From assembly GCA_963704825.1 (NCBI GenBank), contig CAVPHV010000014.1:62001-126000 (forward strand): a stretch of 64,000 nt of DNA, given 5' to 3'. Numbering within the stretch: position 1 is the first letter of the stretch; the number at the start of each line of letters is the position of its first letter. Shown piece by piece: positions 8,492-16,561 of the stretch. Source of the DNA: CAVPHV01 sp963704825. Lineage in GTDB: Bacteria > Actinomycetota > Acidimicrobiia > Spongiisociales > UBA5794. The notes beneath the pieces are model-generated. The model had not been told where the DNA came from, made no database searches, and saw only the letters and a list, made by a program, of their open reading frames with translations. A program made the position numbers and the translations under genes.

Positions 8492-9178
8492 TCAGCGAGT
8501 CCGCAGCGAGGGCGGCAAGTGTTCCTGATCGTTGAACGCCCGCAGGCTGAAGACGTGCTCGCCTGCTAGCGGCACCGTGCTGATGCGAGCCAGCGAGGCG
8601 TGGCCGAGGACGAAGCGCTCCCACTCCCAGGGCGTCGGTTCGGCGCCGAGCAGGTATCCGAGCGCGGTCGAGTTGGTGCCGGCGTGGGCAACGATGACGA
8701 TCCGCTTCGGGTCCGTGTCGACATGCCAGAGGTGGGGTCGCCCGCGGTCGTCGGGCCTGACGGAGCGGTCGGCGAGGATCTGGCTCATCGTCGCCGTGAT
8801 CCGGTCGTGGAAGTCCCGGAAGCGCTCCCCGCCGGGGAGGCCGTCCCACCATTCTTCGGGGCTGCGGTCCCGGCTTTCGGCGAAGATCCGGTGCACATCC
8901 TCGGCCTTGATGCCTTGCCACTCGGGCAGCCGCAATTCGGTGAGCCCATCGACGGTAGTCGGCGTGATCCCGGTCGCCTCCACCAGCGGTGCTGCCGTCT
9001 GTTGAGCTCGCAGCGCCGGTGAAACCAGGATCTCGCTGATTGGCTTCGTGTCGTTGGTAAGCCGCTTCGCGGCGAGACGAGCCTGTTGCTGCCCGAGCTC
9101 GGTGAGGTAGGGATTGGATTGGTTCAGCTCGTCGACACTCCACGCCGGCTGCCCATGACGAATGAAGACAAACTCCAT
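8492..9178 (-). CDS. Histidine phosphatase family protein
   Basis: A 228-residue member of the phosphoglycerate-mutase-like histidine phosphatases. The catalytic RHG motif is at the start (MEFVFIRHGQPAW, His8). ELRLPEW and the second catalytic His in IVIVAHAGT are also seen. The substrate is unknown; the family includes phosphosugar, nucleotide and cofactor phosphatases. ATG 9178 was chosen because translation from an upstream in-frame ATG at 9220 would begin inside a dispersed repeat. It converges on the GH18-like gene with 15 bp between stops. Confidence 0.88.
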   Translation of the reverse strand: MEFVFIRHGQPAWSVDELNQSNPYLTELGQQQARLAAKRLTNDTKPISEILVSPALRAQQTAAPLVEATGITPTTVDGLTELRLPEWQGIKAEDVHRIFAESRDRSPEEWWDGLPGGERFRDFHDRITATMSQILADRSVRPDDRGRPHLWHVDTDPKRIVIVAHAGTNSTALGYLLGAEPTPWEWERFVLGHASLARISTVPLAGEHVFSLRAFNDQEHLPPSLRTR

Positions 9179-9200
9179 GACCGTGAGAGTACCGAACCCA

Positions 9201-9257
9201 CCCGTTCTTGCGTGGTTCAAGCGCGATTTCTGGTACCCGAGCCACGCCGGAACGGGG
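9201..9257. repeat. Dispersed hairpin repeat, copy 2
   Basis: The element has GCGTGG on the left and GCCACGC on the right, with outer CGTTC/GAACG arms and the same inner GGTTCAAGCGCG as copy 1. It lies between two divergent genes (histidine phosphatase and pyrE), where a simple terminator function is unlikely. The inner right arm reads GGTACC instead of GGAACC. Confidence 0.7.
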
Positions 9258-9272
9258 AAGAGGTCCCGAAAT

Positions 9273-9305
9273 GAATCGAAGCCGCCAAATTGGCGGCTCC
9301 GATTC
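9273..9305. promoter_or_regulatory. 33-nt inverted repeat upstream of pyrE
   Basis: GAATCG (9273-9278) pairs with CGATTC (9300-9305), and AGCCGCCAA pairs with TTGGCGGCT, around a single central A. There is one mismatch in 16 pairs. It lies about 70-110 bp before the pyrE start and has no following T-run. It could be an operator or a leader hairpin; which one is not decidable from sequence. Confidence 0.5.
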
Positions 9306-9383
9306 GGGCTTAGACGGGAGGTAGGAAGGCATCCTGTCTGATTACGCTATCGGCACGTCACGCCGCAAACCTTGAGAGGTTTC

Positions 9384-9932
9384 TTGAAAAACTTCGAGAA
9401 CTCGCGAAAAGCCCTGGTCACGCATCTCAAAACACATGCGGTGCGGACGGATGGACCCTTTGTCCTGGCGTCCGGCGAGGTGTCCAACTGGTATGTGGAC
9501 GGCCGTCAGACCACATTCGACGGCGACGGAGCTCGCCTGGTTGGTGCCTGCATTGCCGCCTTGCTCGACGATGAGGTGACTGCCGTCGGCGGGATGACGA
9601 TGGGAGCCGATCCCATCGCGGTAGCCGCCGCCGTGATGGCGGAGCGGCCCCTGAAGGCGTTCTCGGTTCGCAAGACGGCCAAGGACCACGGAACGGGCGG
9701 TCGCCTGGTTGGGCCGGTGGGACCCGACGACAGAGTCGCCGTGGTCGAAGATGCCACCACAACGGGTGCGTCCGCTGCCGCCGCTATCGCCGCGCTGCGG
9801 CGGGAGGGCGTCGCGGTGGTCCAGGCGATCACGCTCGTAGACCGCTCCTACGGCGCCGCTGCCGCGGTGATGGACGAACTCGGAGTACCGTTCCGTTCTG
9901 TGGTGACCCTCGAAGACCTCGGCGTCGAGTGA
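9384..9932 (+). CDS. pyrE: Orotate phosphoribosyltransferase
   Basis: About 182 residues. It catalyses orotate plus PRPP to OMP in pyrimidine synthesis. The N-terminal substrate region has VLASGEVSNWYVDGRQ, and the loop has SVRKTAKDHGTGG. The PRPP-binding signature VAVVEDATTTGASA is unmistakable. The start is uncertain: TTG 9384 has GAGAGG close upstream, TTG 9372 is in frame but lacks a site, and no ATG is suitable. No other pyrimidine gene is adjacent. The stop codon overlaps the ATG of the next membrane protein gene. Confidence 0.9.
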   Translation: MKNFENSRKALVTHLKTHAVRTDGPFVLASGEVSNWYVDGRQTTFDGDGARLVGACIAALLDDEVTAVGGMTMGADPIAVAAAVMAERPLKAFSVRKTAKDHGTGGRLVGPVGPDDRVAVVEDATTTGASAAAAIAALRREGVAVVQAITLVDRSYGAAAAVMDELGVPFRSVVTLEDLGVE

Positions 9933-10534
9933 TGGAACGCTTCAGCGTCGACCGCTCGCCCCTCCGCCAGTTCGTGATCGGACTGGTGGGCTTGCTGCTG
10001 ATCTTGACCGCGATCGAAATCGTGTGGGTGCACCAGATCACCCTGGAGCCCGAGACCGACGACGCCGGCCAGCTGACGACCCGGGGTCAAGCCCGGCGCA
10101 GGGTCGACCTGATTTGGGGCAGCGCCTTCCTCGTCACCGGAACGGGTTTGCTCCTGGTCTCGCTGATTGGCTTGGTTCGGCACGAGTCGGTGCTCGAAGG
10201 CACCGACGACGGCCTGCGGCTCAGGCTTGGCGGCCCGCAGGGGATGATTTCTATCCCGTGGGGTGACGTGATTGCGGTGCGCTCCGGAAGTGTCAGCGAC
10301 GACGGGCGGGTTGCGGTGCCGGTGCTCTACGTCGACGTCGAGGATCCCAACGCGTTTCCGGCAGAGCTGTGGGGCGGCGAGTGGGAGGGCAACACCATGC
10401 GGGTTGACGCCGAATCGTGGGCGATTGCTCCCGAGGAGGTGGCCGTGCGTGCCCAGATTGCGCTCGACCGCTACCGCCGCGACAACGGGGATTTCGTGAT
10501 CGACGACGACGACGAGCCGGCGCCGTACGTCTGA
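9932..10534 (+). CDS. Two-segment membrane protein, unknown function
   Basis: 200 residues with two predicted membrane helices (about 12-33 and 63-85). A cytoplasmic C-terminal domain of about 110 residues begins VLEGTDDGLRLRLGGPQG; its strand pattern loosely recalls small PH-like membrane-associated domains. It ends in an acidic tail (DDDDEPAPYV). The ATG overlaps the pyrE stop (TGATG), so the two are coupled. I do not recognise a family; the function is unknown. Confidence 0.75.
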   Translation: MERFSVDRSPLRQFVIGLVGLLLILTAIEIVWVHQITLEPETDDAGQLTTRGQARRRVDLIWGSAFLVTGTGLLLVSLIGLVRHESVLEGTDDGLRLRLGGPQGMISIPWGDVIAVRSGSVSDDGRVAVPVLYVDVEDPNAFPAELWGGEWEGNTMRVDAESWAIAPEEVAVRAQIALDRYRRDNGDFVIDDDDEPAPYV

Positions 10535-10572
10535 GCCGCCGGGATGTCCCACGCGGCGGGTACCGTGAGCCC

Positions 10573-11337
10573 ATGCTGATTGGATCCCATGTCTCGCCTC
10601 AGGACCCACTCGGCGAAGCGGAGTCTCGCAACGCCGACGTGGTCCAGATCTTCCTGTCGAACCCACAGTCCTACAAGGCTCCCAAGCCGCGTGAGGATGC
10701 CGAAGCGCTCAAGGCATCCGGCCTTCCGATCTACGTGCATGCGCCGTACATCATGAATCCGGTGTCACCGAACAACCGGATCCGGATCCCGAGCCGCAAG
10801 ACCTTGGCGCAGATCATGGAGGCGGCCGGCGACATCGGTGCGGCCGGTGTGGTCGTTCACGGCGGCCACGTTGGCGACGACGAGGACATCACCGTGGGTT
10901 TCGAGCGCTGGCGCAAGGTATTCGAATATGGGGACGGCGGCTGGGAGGTTCCGCTGCTCATCGAGAACACGGCCGGCGGCGGACATGCCGTGGCGCGCGA
11001 CCTCGCCAACTACGGGCCGCTGTGGGCGGAGATCGGCGAGTTCAACGTTGGGGTCGTGCTCGACACGTGCCACGCCTGGGCCGCGGGTCAGGACGTCGGG
11101 TCGGCCGTCGCCACCTTGCGCGACCTGACCGGGGGGGTGGACCTCGTGCACTGCAACGACTCGCGCGATCCGTTTGATAGTGGTCGCGATCGCCACACCA
11201 ACCTCGGCAAGGGCGAGATCCCCGAAGAGCTCATCGTTGGGGTGGTGCGGGCGGCGGATGCGCCGGTTGTGGTGGAAACCCCGGACGACGACGGCGGTCA
11301 GGCCGCCGACATCGCCTGGCTACGGGAACGCATCTGA
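10573..11337 (+). CDS. Endonuclease IV-type AP endonuclease / deoxyribonuclease IV
   Basis: A 254-residue TIM-barrel protein of AP endonuclease family 2, which cleaves DNA at abasic sites during base-excision repair. The metal ligands are visible in order: HVSPQ near the start, YVHAPYIMN, VVVHGGH, LLIENTAGGG (Glu), VVLDTCHAWAAGQD (Asp, His), HCNDSRDPFDSGRDRHTNLG (His, Asp, His) and VVETPDDDG (Glu). It is slightly shorter than E. coli Nfo but complete. Confidence 0.92.
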   Translation: MLIGSHVSPQDPLGEAESRNADVVQIFLSNPQSYKAPKPREDAEALKASGLPIYVHAPYIMNPVSPNNRIRIPSRKTLAQIMEAAGDIGAAGVVVHGGHVGDDEDITVGFERWRKVFEYGDGGWEVPLLIENTAGGGHAVARDLANYGPLWAEIGEFNVGVVLDTCHAWAAGQDVGSAVATLRDLTGGVDLVHCNDSRDPFDSGRDRHTNLGKGEIPEELIVGVVRAADAPVVVETPDDDGGQAADIAWLRERI

Positions 11338-11372
11338 GCGCGTGCCGTGGCGTGTTGAGCAGCCTCAATCGG

Positions 11373-11486
11373 ATGGAATGCCAAGCGTGTGGGGACGGCA
11401 ACGAGCCTGGATTCAGCTTCTGCTCACACCGTGGGACTGCTCTCGAATTCGTTCCATGCCGGAGGTGCGCAGCGCCGGGTAGGAGG
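11373..11486 (+). pseudogene. Remnant of a double zinc-ribbon N-terminus
   Basis: The frame reads MECQACGDGNEPGFSFCSHR then VPCRRCAAPG. It matches the paired ribbon pattern CxxCGxxNxxGxxFCxxCG found at the N-termini of many actinobacterial adenylate/guanylate cyclase and zinc-ribbon proteins. The fourth Cys of the first ribbon is Arg, the second ribbon stops halfway, and no downstream domain follows. The frame runs into a terminator hairpin. It is therefore read as a decayed gene end rather than a working protein. Confidence 0.45.
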
Positions 11487-11522
11487 ACAAAGCTGCCGTT
11501 GTCGGGCGACCCCAGACGCGAG

Positions 11523-11552
11523 TTCGGGGACCGCACGATCGCGGTCCCCGAA
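11523..11552. terminator. Hairpin terminator
   Basis: A perfect 12-bp stem (11523-11534 with 11541-11552, arm TTCGGGGACCGC) and a 6-nt loop. CTTTT follows at 11571-11575 on the plus strand. It probably ends the endonuclease IV transcript and also faces the small leftward gene at 11577. Confidence 0.75.
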
Positions 11553-11576
11553 TCACGTCGACTTTTGAACGGCCTC

Positions 11577-11762
11577 CTAATACGGCCGGGCCGTCACGCC
11601 TCCGAGCAGCACCGACACCAGGATTCCCAGCGGGAAGGTTCCCCAGTAGGACAACTCCAGGCCGAGGTTGCCGAAGAACAGCATGAGCAGCCAGGTGGCC
11701 GGGAGCGTGAAGATCAAGAACGCCACTCCCATGAACAGCAGCCCCTTCAGAAAGTCTCCCAC
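11577..11762 (-). CDS. Small two-helix membrane protein
   Basis: 61 residues, nearly all hydrophobic, with two predicted membrane segments (about 5-29 and 35-57). The start is GTG at 11762, with GAAGGAGA about 9 nt upstream. It ends VSVLLGGVTARPY. It stands alone between two terminator hairpins, so it is probably a single-gene transcript. The function is unknown. Confidence 0.65.
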   Translation of the reverse strand: MGDFLKGLLFMGVAFLIFTLPATWLLMLFFGNLGLELSYWGTFPLGILVSVLLGGVTARPY

Positions 11763-11846
11763 GGTCTCACGTCTCCTTCGATCGAGTGGTCGTGATGCTA
11801 CCGAACCTGCTCACGACCTCGGCGGACCACCGCCGTCTCCGAACGC

Positions 11847-11877
11847 GCAGAGGGCGCCCTCCAGGGGCGCCCTCTGC
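11847..11877. terminator. Hairpin terminator of ino1
   Basis: A perfect 13-bp stem (11847-11859 with 11865-11877, arm GCAGAGGGCGCCC) with a 5-nt loop, 24 bp beyond the leftward ino1 stop codon. No U-tract follows. Confidence 0.75.
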
Positions 11878-11900
11878 TCTCACAGGATGTTCAGACGGAG

Positions 11901-13007
11901 CTAGCCCAAATAGCCGGCGAGGTCCGCCGCCGTCGTGTCGCGTCCCGAGATGAATGCGTCGACGTTCTCACGAGCATCCGAGTCGCGGTACTGCACCGGG
12001 GGGCTCTTCATGAAGTATGAAGACGGTGCCAGCAATGGGCCGCCCACACCGGCATCCATGGCCAGCTTGATGCAGCGAACGGCGTCGATGACGACCCCGG
12101 CCGAGTTGGGGGAGTCCCACACCTCGAGCTTGAGTTCGGCGTTGAGAGGGACGTCACCGAAAGCCTTGCCCTCGATCCTGATGTAGGCCCACTTGCGGTC
12201 CGTCAGCCACGGAACATGGTCCGAAGGGCCGATGTGGACGCTGTCGCGCCCGATGCCGTTGTCGAGTTGGCTCGTCACCGACTGGGTCTTCGAGATCTTC
12301 TTTGACTCGAGCCGCTCGCGCTCGAGCATGTTCATGAAGTCCATGTTGCCGCCGAAGTTGAGCTGGTACGTCTGTACGACTTCGACCCCACGATCCTCGA
12401 ACAAGCGGGCGAGGTTCCGGTGGACGATCGTGGCGCCTACCTGGGATTTGATGTCGTCGCCGATGATTGGCACGCCGGCATCAACAAAGCGTTGCGCCCA
12501 CTCGGGATTCGAGGCGATGAACACCGGAATGCAGTTGACGAACCCGACCCCAGCCTCGAGGGCCGCTTCGGCATAGAACTTGGTCGCCTCCTCCGAACCG
12601 ACCGGCAGGTAGGAGACGAGCACGTCGGCGCCGGACTCGCGCAGCGCGGCCACCACGTCGACGGCCTCTTCTGCGGATTCCTCGACGGTGTCGCGGTAAT
12701 ACTTGCCGAGCCCGTCGAAGGTCGGACCGCGCTGCACCAACACCCCCGTGTCCGGCGTATCAGAGAAACGGATCGTGTTGTTCGGCCCCGACCAGATCGC
12801 CTTGGCGAGGTCCTGGCCGACCTTGGCCGCATCGACGTCGAAGCCGGCGACAAATTCGACGTCACCGACGTGATAGCCGCCGAGGTCGACGTTCATCAGA
12901 CCGGGCACCTCAGTGCCCTGCTCGGCATCCGCGTAGTAGGTGACGCCTTGCAGTAGGGAATTGGCGCAATTGCCGAGGCCGGCAATCGCAACTCGTACTT
13001 CGCTCAT
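11901..13007 (-). CDS. ino1: Myo-inositol-1-phosphate synthase
   Basis: A 368-residue enzyme that converts glucose 6-phosphate to L-myo-inositol 1-phosphate using NAD. In Actinomycetota this is the first step to phosphatidylinositol and mycothiol. The Rossmann motif VAIAGLGNCANSLLQG is at residues 5-20. The conserved core VSYLPVGSE, GDDIKSQVGAT and QLNFGGNMDFMN is complete, as is IGPSDHVPWL. It is the short actinobacterial/archaeal form rather than the 500-residue eukaryotic form. It lies 22 bp downstream of the PadR gene on the same strand and is probably cotranscribed with it. Confidence 0.95.
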   Translation of the reverse strand: MSEVRVAIAGLGNCANSLLQGVTYYADAEQGTEVPGLMNVDLGGYHVGDVEFVAGFDVDAAKVGQDLAKAIWSGPNNTIRFSDTPDTGVLVQRGPTFDGLGKYYRDTVEESAEEAVDVVAALRESGADVLVSYLPVGSEEATKFYAEAALEAGVGFVNCIPVFIASNPEWAQRFVDAGVPIIGDDIKSQVGATIVHRNLARLFEDRGVEVVQTYQLNFGGNMDFMNMLERERLESKKISKTQSVTSQLDNGIGRDSVHIGPSDHVPWLTDRKWAYIRIEGKAFGDVPLNAELKLEVWDSPNSAGVVIDAVRCIKLAMDAGVGGPLLAPSSYFMKSPPVQYRDSDARENVDAFISGRDTTAADLAGYLG

Positions 13008-13029
13008 GGTGTTCTCCTCGTGTGAGATC

Positions 13030-13560
13030 TCAGATAGCGCGCTTCGGTTCGAAGCTCTGTCGCTCCGCGGCGATCAGCTCGTCGAGCCAGGCGATGTCGG
13101 CTTCCGTCGATTGCACGGACCGTTCCATCAGCGCCCGGGTGTAGCGGTCGATTTGGTCGCGACCTCTTGCCGTGGCTTGGCGAAGGCTGCGGGTGGACTC
13201 GCCGAGATCCTCGACGAGTCGGCGCCGCCGCCGCTCCAGGGTCTTGACCCGCATCGCCGGCTCCAGGTAGCGGAAGAAGGCAAGGCGCAGGTTGAATCGT
13301 CGGTCCTCTTCGAACGTGTTGGTGTCTTCCTGCAACAGGCGCTCGAACTCGGCGCTGCCTGCCGGTGTGATCTGATACGACTTGCGGCGCCCGGTGACCC
13401 GCATCGCTTCGATGAGTTGGCGCTTTTCGAGCCGGCGCAGTGCCGGGTAGAGCGAGCCGAACGACACCTTCCAGAAGCCAAGGCCGGCGAGTTGTTGCTT
13501 CAACTCGTAGCCGTGGCGAGGGGTGTCGCGCAGCAGACCAAGAATGGCAAGATCGAGCAT
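13030..13560 (-). CDS. PadR family transcriptional regulator
   Basis: A 176-residue regulator. The N-terminal winged helix covers residues 1-75, with GLLRDTPRHGYELKQQL and SLYPALRRLEKRQLIE. A C-terminal helical dimerisation part follows, rich in Arg and Glu. It sits directly upstream of ino1; the same pairing of a PadR gene with ino1 is known in Mycobacterium tuberculosis. The AT-rich palindromes just upstream of its start suggest that it represses its own operon, and so inositol synthesis. Confidence 0.92.
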   Translation of the reverse strand: MLDLAILGLLRDTPRHGYELKQQLAGLGFWKVSFGSLYPALRRLEKRQLIEAMRVTGRRKSYQITPAGSAEFERLLQEDTNTFEEDRRFNLRLAFFRYLEPAMRVKTLERRRRRLVEDLGESTRSLRQATARGRDQIDRYTRALMERSVQSTEADIAWLDELIAAERQSFEPKRAI

Positions 13561-13573
13561 TGGTAACCATTTC

Positions 13574-13613
13574 GTTATATCGATTCGATATAACTATAGC
13601 GAATCGATATAAC
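13574..13613. promoter_or_regulatory. Probable PadR operator (two overlapping palindromes)
   Basis: GTTATATCG (13574-13582) faces CGATATAAC (13586-13594) across ATT, a perfect 9+3+9 palindrome. CGATATAAC is repeated 19 bp on at 13605-13613, with a degenerate left half ACTATAGCG at 13593-13601. The element lies 14 bp before the PadR start codon. It is strikingly AT-rich against its surroundings, as expected for an operator overlapping promoter elements. Confidence 0.75.
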
Positions 13614-13720
13614 GGAACAACACGATGGCGCCCAGGCTGGAAGCCGGGCGAGATGCAACCCGACGCGGTGATTGCCGAAGTTGGCTGGACTAGATCGCTA
13701 CCACCGTTACGATCGTGCCT

Positions 13721-15391
13721 ATGTGGCGCAAGTTCCTGCCCTGGGGCGGGCTATTGGTGGGCATCCTCGTCGTGTTGACGGGAGGCACTGCCGTCGCGCA
13801 CATGGTCAACGAGGCCGTCTACAACGGCGAGGTGGCGCGCAATGTCTCGGTCGCCGGTGTTGACGTCAGCGGTCTCGGCAAGGAGGACCTCTGGGAGGTG
13901 CTCGACGAGATCGAAGCCGAATGGGGCCGGATCCCGGCCACCGTCGCGGCCGCCGATTTCGAGATCACCACGGACATGTCCGAGTTCGGCGTCAGAATCG
14001 ACCGGGTTGCGGTAACCGAGGCCGCCATGGCGGTCGGCCGTGACGACGGCTTCGTCGACGACCTCCGCTCCTGGCTCCGTTCGTTCTTCGGCAAGACCCG
14101 CTACGTTCCGCTCAGTTTCGAGCTCGACGATGCGACCACGATCGCCTACATCGACAACCACGAGGAGGCGCTGCGGGTCTCACCGATCGAACCCTCGTTC
14201 ACCGGCGCCTCCGGCACGATCGTCGTGACGGAGGGGTTTGACGGTGCCCGGATCGACGGTGCCGTCGTGGCCGCGGCCCTCGAGCCTGTGGTTGAGTCGG
14301 ACCTGCCGCCCTACAGCGTTGCCGTCGACCTGGTGCCGGTGCCGCCCCTCACCGATGATGTGAAGCTGGCAGCTGCGGTGGCTCATGGCGAGGATTTGGC
14401 GTCCGACCCGATCGTGGTCCGGGTCAACGCCCGGAACGCAACGCTGTACCCGGAGACCATCGAACGCTGGGTGGTCTCCGACTGGCAGGATGGCCAACTC
14501 ACCGCAGTGTTCGATCTCGACCTCGTGCAACGCTCGGTTGAGGGACTGCTCGCCGACTACGACGACCCGGGATCGCCTCCGCGCTTCAACGTCGTTGACA
14601 ACGAGGTGAGCTACACCCTTGGTGCTCCCCCGAAGGAGTGTTGCGGTGAGGGTGTCGGCGAGTTGCTCTATGCGGCGGCCCTCGAGGGCAAGGGTGGGCT
14701 GGTCCGGCTTCCCGCCCGGCTGACCTATGAGGACGGTGGGCGGGCCGCAGTCGAGGCGCTCGGCGTCAACGAACTGATCGCCGAGTTCACCACCAACCAC
14801 AATTGCTGCGAGTCTCGGGTCACCAACATTCACCGCATCGCCGACATTGTCCGCGGCTATCTGATCGAGCCCGGTGGCCGGTTCTCGATCAACGAGTTCG
14901 TAGGCCGCCGGACCCGTGAGAAGGGCTTTGTGTCGGCCGGCGTCATCGAGTCCGGCCACTTCACAGAGGACGTCGGCGGCGGGATCTCGCAGTTTGCGAC
15001 GACGCTGTTCAACGCGGCGTTCTTCGCCGGCATGGATTTTGAGACGTACCAGTCACACTCGATCTATATCAGCCGCTACCCGTACGGGCGAGAGGCGACC
15101 ATGTCCTACCCGTCGCCCGACCTGGCGATCCGCAACAACAGCCCATACGCCATGCTGCTGTGGACGTCATATACCGGGACCTCGATCACCGTTCAGGTGT
15201 ACTCGACCGAGTACTTCGACGTTGAACAGACCGGCCAGTCGAAGCGCCGCAGTGGGTCCTGTACCCATGTCAATACCTTCCGGAGTCGCACTACGCCCGA
15301 CGGCGAGGTGCTCAACGACTCGGTGTTCGCCAACTACCGGCCGCGCGAAGGCGTCGACTGCAACGGCAACGAGATCCCCAAGCCGCCGTAG
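13721..15391 (+). CDS. VanW family protein with N-terminal membrane anchor
   Basis: 556 residues from ATG 13721 (GTG 13715 is also in frame). One membrane helix (about 5-27) anchors an extracytoplasmic protein. Residues about 40-300 contain two YoaR/PG-binding-like repeats (NVSVAGVDVSGLGKEDL and later PIVVRVNARNATLYPETI). The VanW domain follows, with FTTNHNCCESRVTNIHRIAD, GRFSINEFVGRRT and GGGISQFATTLFNAAF. VanW was named from vancomycin-resistance clusters, but stand-alone homologues are common and probably belong to cell-wall physiology. Resistance should not be inferred. Confidence 0.9.
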   Translation: MWRKFLPWGGLLVGILVVLTGGTAVAHMVNEAVYNGEVARNVSVAGVDVSGLGKEDLWEVLDEIEAEWGRIPATVAAADFEITTDMSEFGVRIDRVAVTEAAMAVGRDDGFVDDLRSWLRSFFGKTRYVPLSFELDDATTIAYIDNHEEALRVSPIEPSFTGASGTIVVTEGFDGARIDGAVVAAALEPVVESDLPPYSVAVDLVPVPPLTDDVKLAAAVAHGEDLASDPIVVRVNARNATLYPETIERWVVSDWQDGQLTAVFDLDLVQRSVEGLLADYDDPGSPPRFNVVDNEVSYTLGAPPKECCGEGVGELLYAAALEGKGGLVRLPARLTYEDGGRAAVEALGVNELIAEFTTNHNCCESRVTNIHRIADIVRGYLIEPGGRFSINEFVGRRTREKGFVSAGVIESGHFTEDVGGGISQFATTLFNAAFFAGMDFETYQSHSIYISRYPYGREATMSYPSPDLAIRNNSPYAMLLWTSYTGTSITVQVYSTEYFDVEQTGQSKRRSGSCTHVNTFRSRTTPDGEVLNDSVFANYRPREGVDCNGNEIPKPP

Positions 15392-15473
15392 GCCAACACC
15401 CGCTCGTTTTGCCAGGTCGTGACGGGTTGCCGAGAATGCGCTCACGCGCCCAGCCAATCCGAGGAGGACCCCC

Positions 15474-15851
15474 GTGGACATCATCATCGACATTCACTCG
15501 TGGGTGCGTTGGTTGGTGTTGCTGGCGTTGGTCGGCGGGGCCGGGATCGGCTTTGTCCGCAACAGCCGTGGCGAGCCGTGGCAGGAGGGGTTCTTCTCCT
15601 TGGCGGTGATCGTCGTCGACATCCAGGTGCTACTCGGCATCATCATCTGGATCTTCGACTCCGGCTGGGATGCGGGGTTCTTCTTCGCGGTGATCCACCC
15701 GTTGTTCATGCTCGGTGCCCTGGCGATCGCCCACATCGGTCTGGTCCGGGCCCGAAAGCTCAACGAGTCGCGATCGAACCTCATCATTGCATGGAGCTTC
15801 CTTGCCTCGCTCGTGCTGGTGGTGGTGGCCGTGCCTTGGGATCGCCTGTAG
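15474..15851 (+). CDS. Four-helix membrane protein, unknown function
   Basis: 125 residues with four predicted membrane segments. It starts MDIIIDIHSWVRWLVLLAL and has His residues near the membrane ends of helices 1 and 3 (DIHSWVRW, FAVIHPLFMLG) and 4 (AIAHIGLVR). Such a His pattern is seen in small haem- or quinone-linked membrane proteins, but no definite family is recognised. The GTG start at 15474 has a strong GAGGAGG site. Confidence 0.75.
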   Translation: MDIIIDIHSWVRWLVLLALVGGAGIGFVRNSRGEPWQEGFFSLAVIVVDIQVLLGIIIWIFDSGWDAGFFFAVIHPLFMLGALAIAHIGLVRARKLNESRSNLIIAWSFLASLVLVVVAVPWDRL

Positions 15852-15942
15852 CTGGGTCGTACCCAACCGGTGGTGGGAATGCTGAAGCGGATTCGCCGTT
15901 GAGTACGAGGCAGGCCACCACTCGGGATCGACCTCAGACATC

Positions 15943-16497
15943 ATGACGACCAGTACGATCCACATCCTCGGCATCTCCGGCTCTCTGCGCCGCGACTCGC
16001 ACAACACGAAGTTGCTCGGCGTCGCCGCAGATGAGGCTCCGCCGGGTCTCTCGATCGAGATCGCCGACATCTCCGACCTCCCGTTGTACAACTGGGATCT
16101 GGAGACCGACGACGACGTCCGCTATCCCGAACCGGTGGTGCGACTTCGCCGGCAGATTGCGGCGGCGGACGGCCTGCTCTTTGCGACCCCCGAGTACAAC
16201 TGGTCGGTGAGCGGCGTACTCAAGAACGCCATCGACTGGGCGTCGCGCCCGGAGACGCCACTTCGCAACAAGCCGGCGGCGATCATCTCGGGCGGGGGCC
16301 GTTTCGGTGGAATGCGGGGCCAAGAGCATCTGCGCGACATCCTGCGCCACTTCCAGATGAAGGTGGTCGACACCCCCGACGTCCTGGTGCCCCTCGTTGG
16401 GCGAAGCTTCGATGCCGAAGGCAATTTCGACAATGAGCGAGCCCGTGACCAGATCAAGCGGGCCGTGGCCAATCTCGCCGCGTTGACCCAGACCTGA
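15943..16497 (+). CDS. NADPH-dependent FMN reductase family protein
   Basis: A 184-residue flavodoxin-like protein. The phosphate-binding loop GISGSLRRDSHNTKLL is at about 10-25. The family motif TPEYNWSVSGVLKNAIDW (about 85-102) and GGGRFGGMRGQ follow. Members reduce FMN, quinones, azo dyes or chromate with NAD(P)H. The start lies 91 bp after the membrane protein gene. Confidence 0.92.
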   Translation: MTTSTIHILGISGSLRRDSHNTKLLGVAADEAPPGLSIEIADISDLPLYNWDLETDDDVRYPEPVVRLRRQIAAADGLLFATPEYNWSVSGVLKNAIDWASRPETPLRNKPAAIISGGGRFGGMRGQEHLRDILRHFQMKVVDTPDVLVPLVGRSFDAEGNFDNERARDQIKRAVANLAALTQT

Positions 16498-16561
16498 ATC
16501 CCCCATCCTTGTCTTGTTTCCGGCCACTCCCGGCCCCTGATCTACGCAAGAACGCAGCTGG

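Noticed and set aside
13721..15391. VanW as evidence for vancomycin resistance
   Set aside because: No vanH, vanA/B or vanX genes are nearby, and isolated VanW proteins are widespread in sensitive bacteria.
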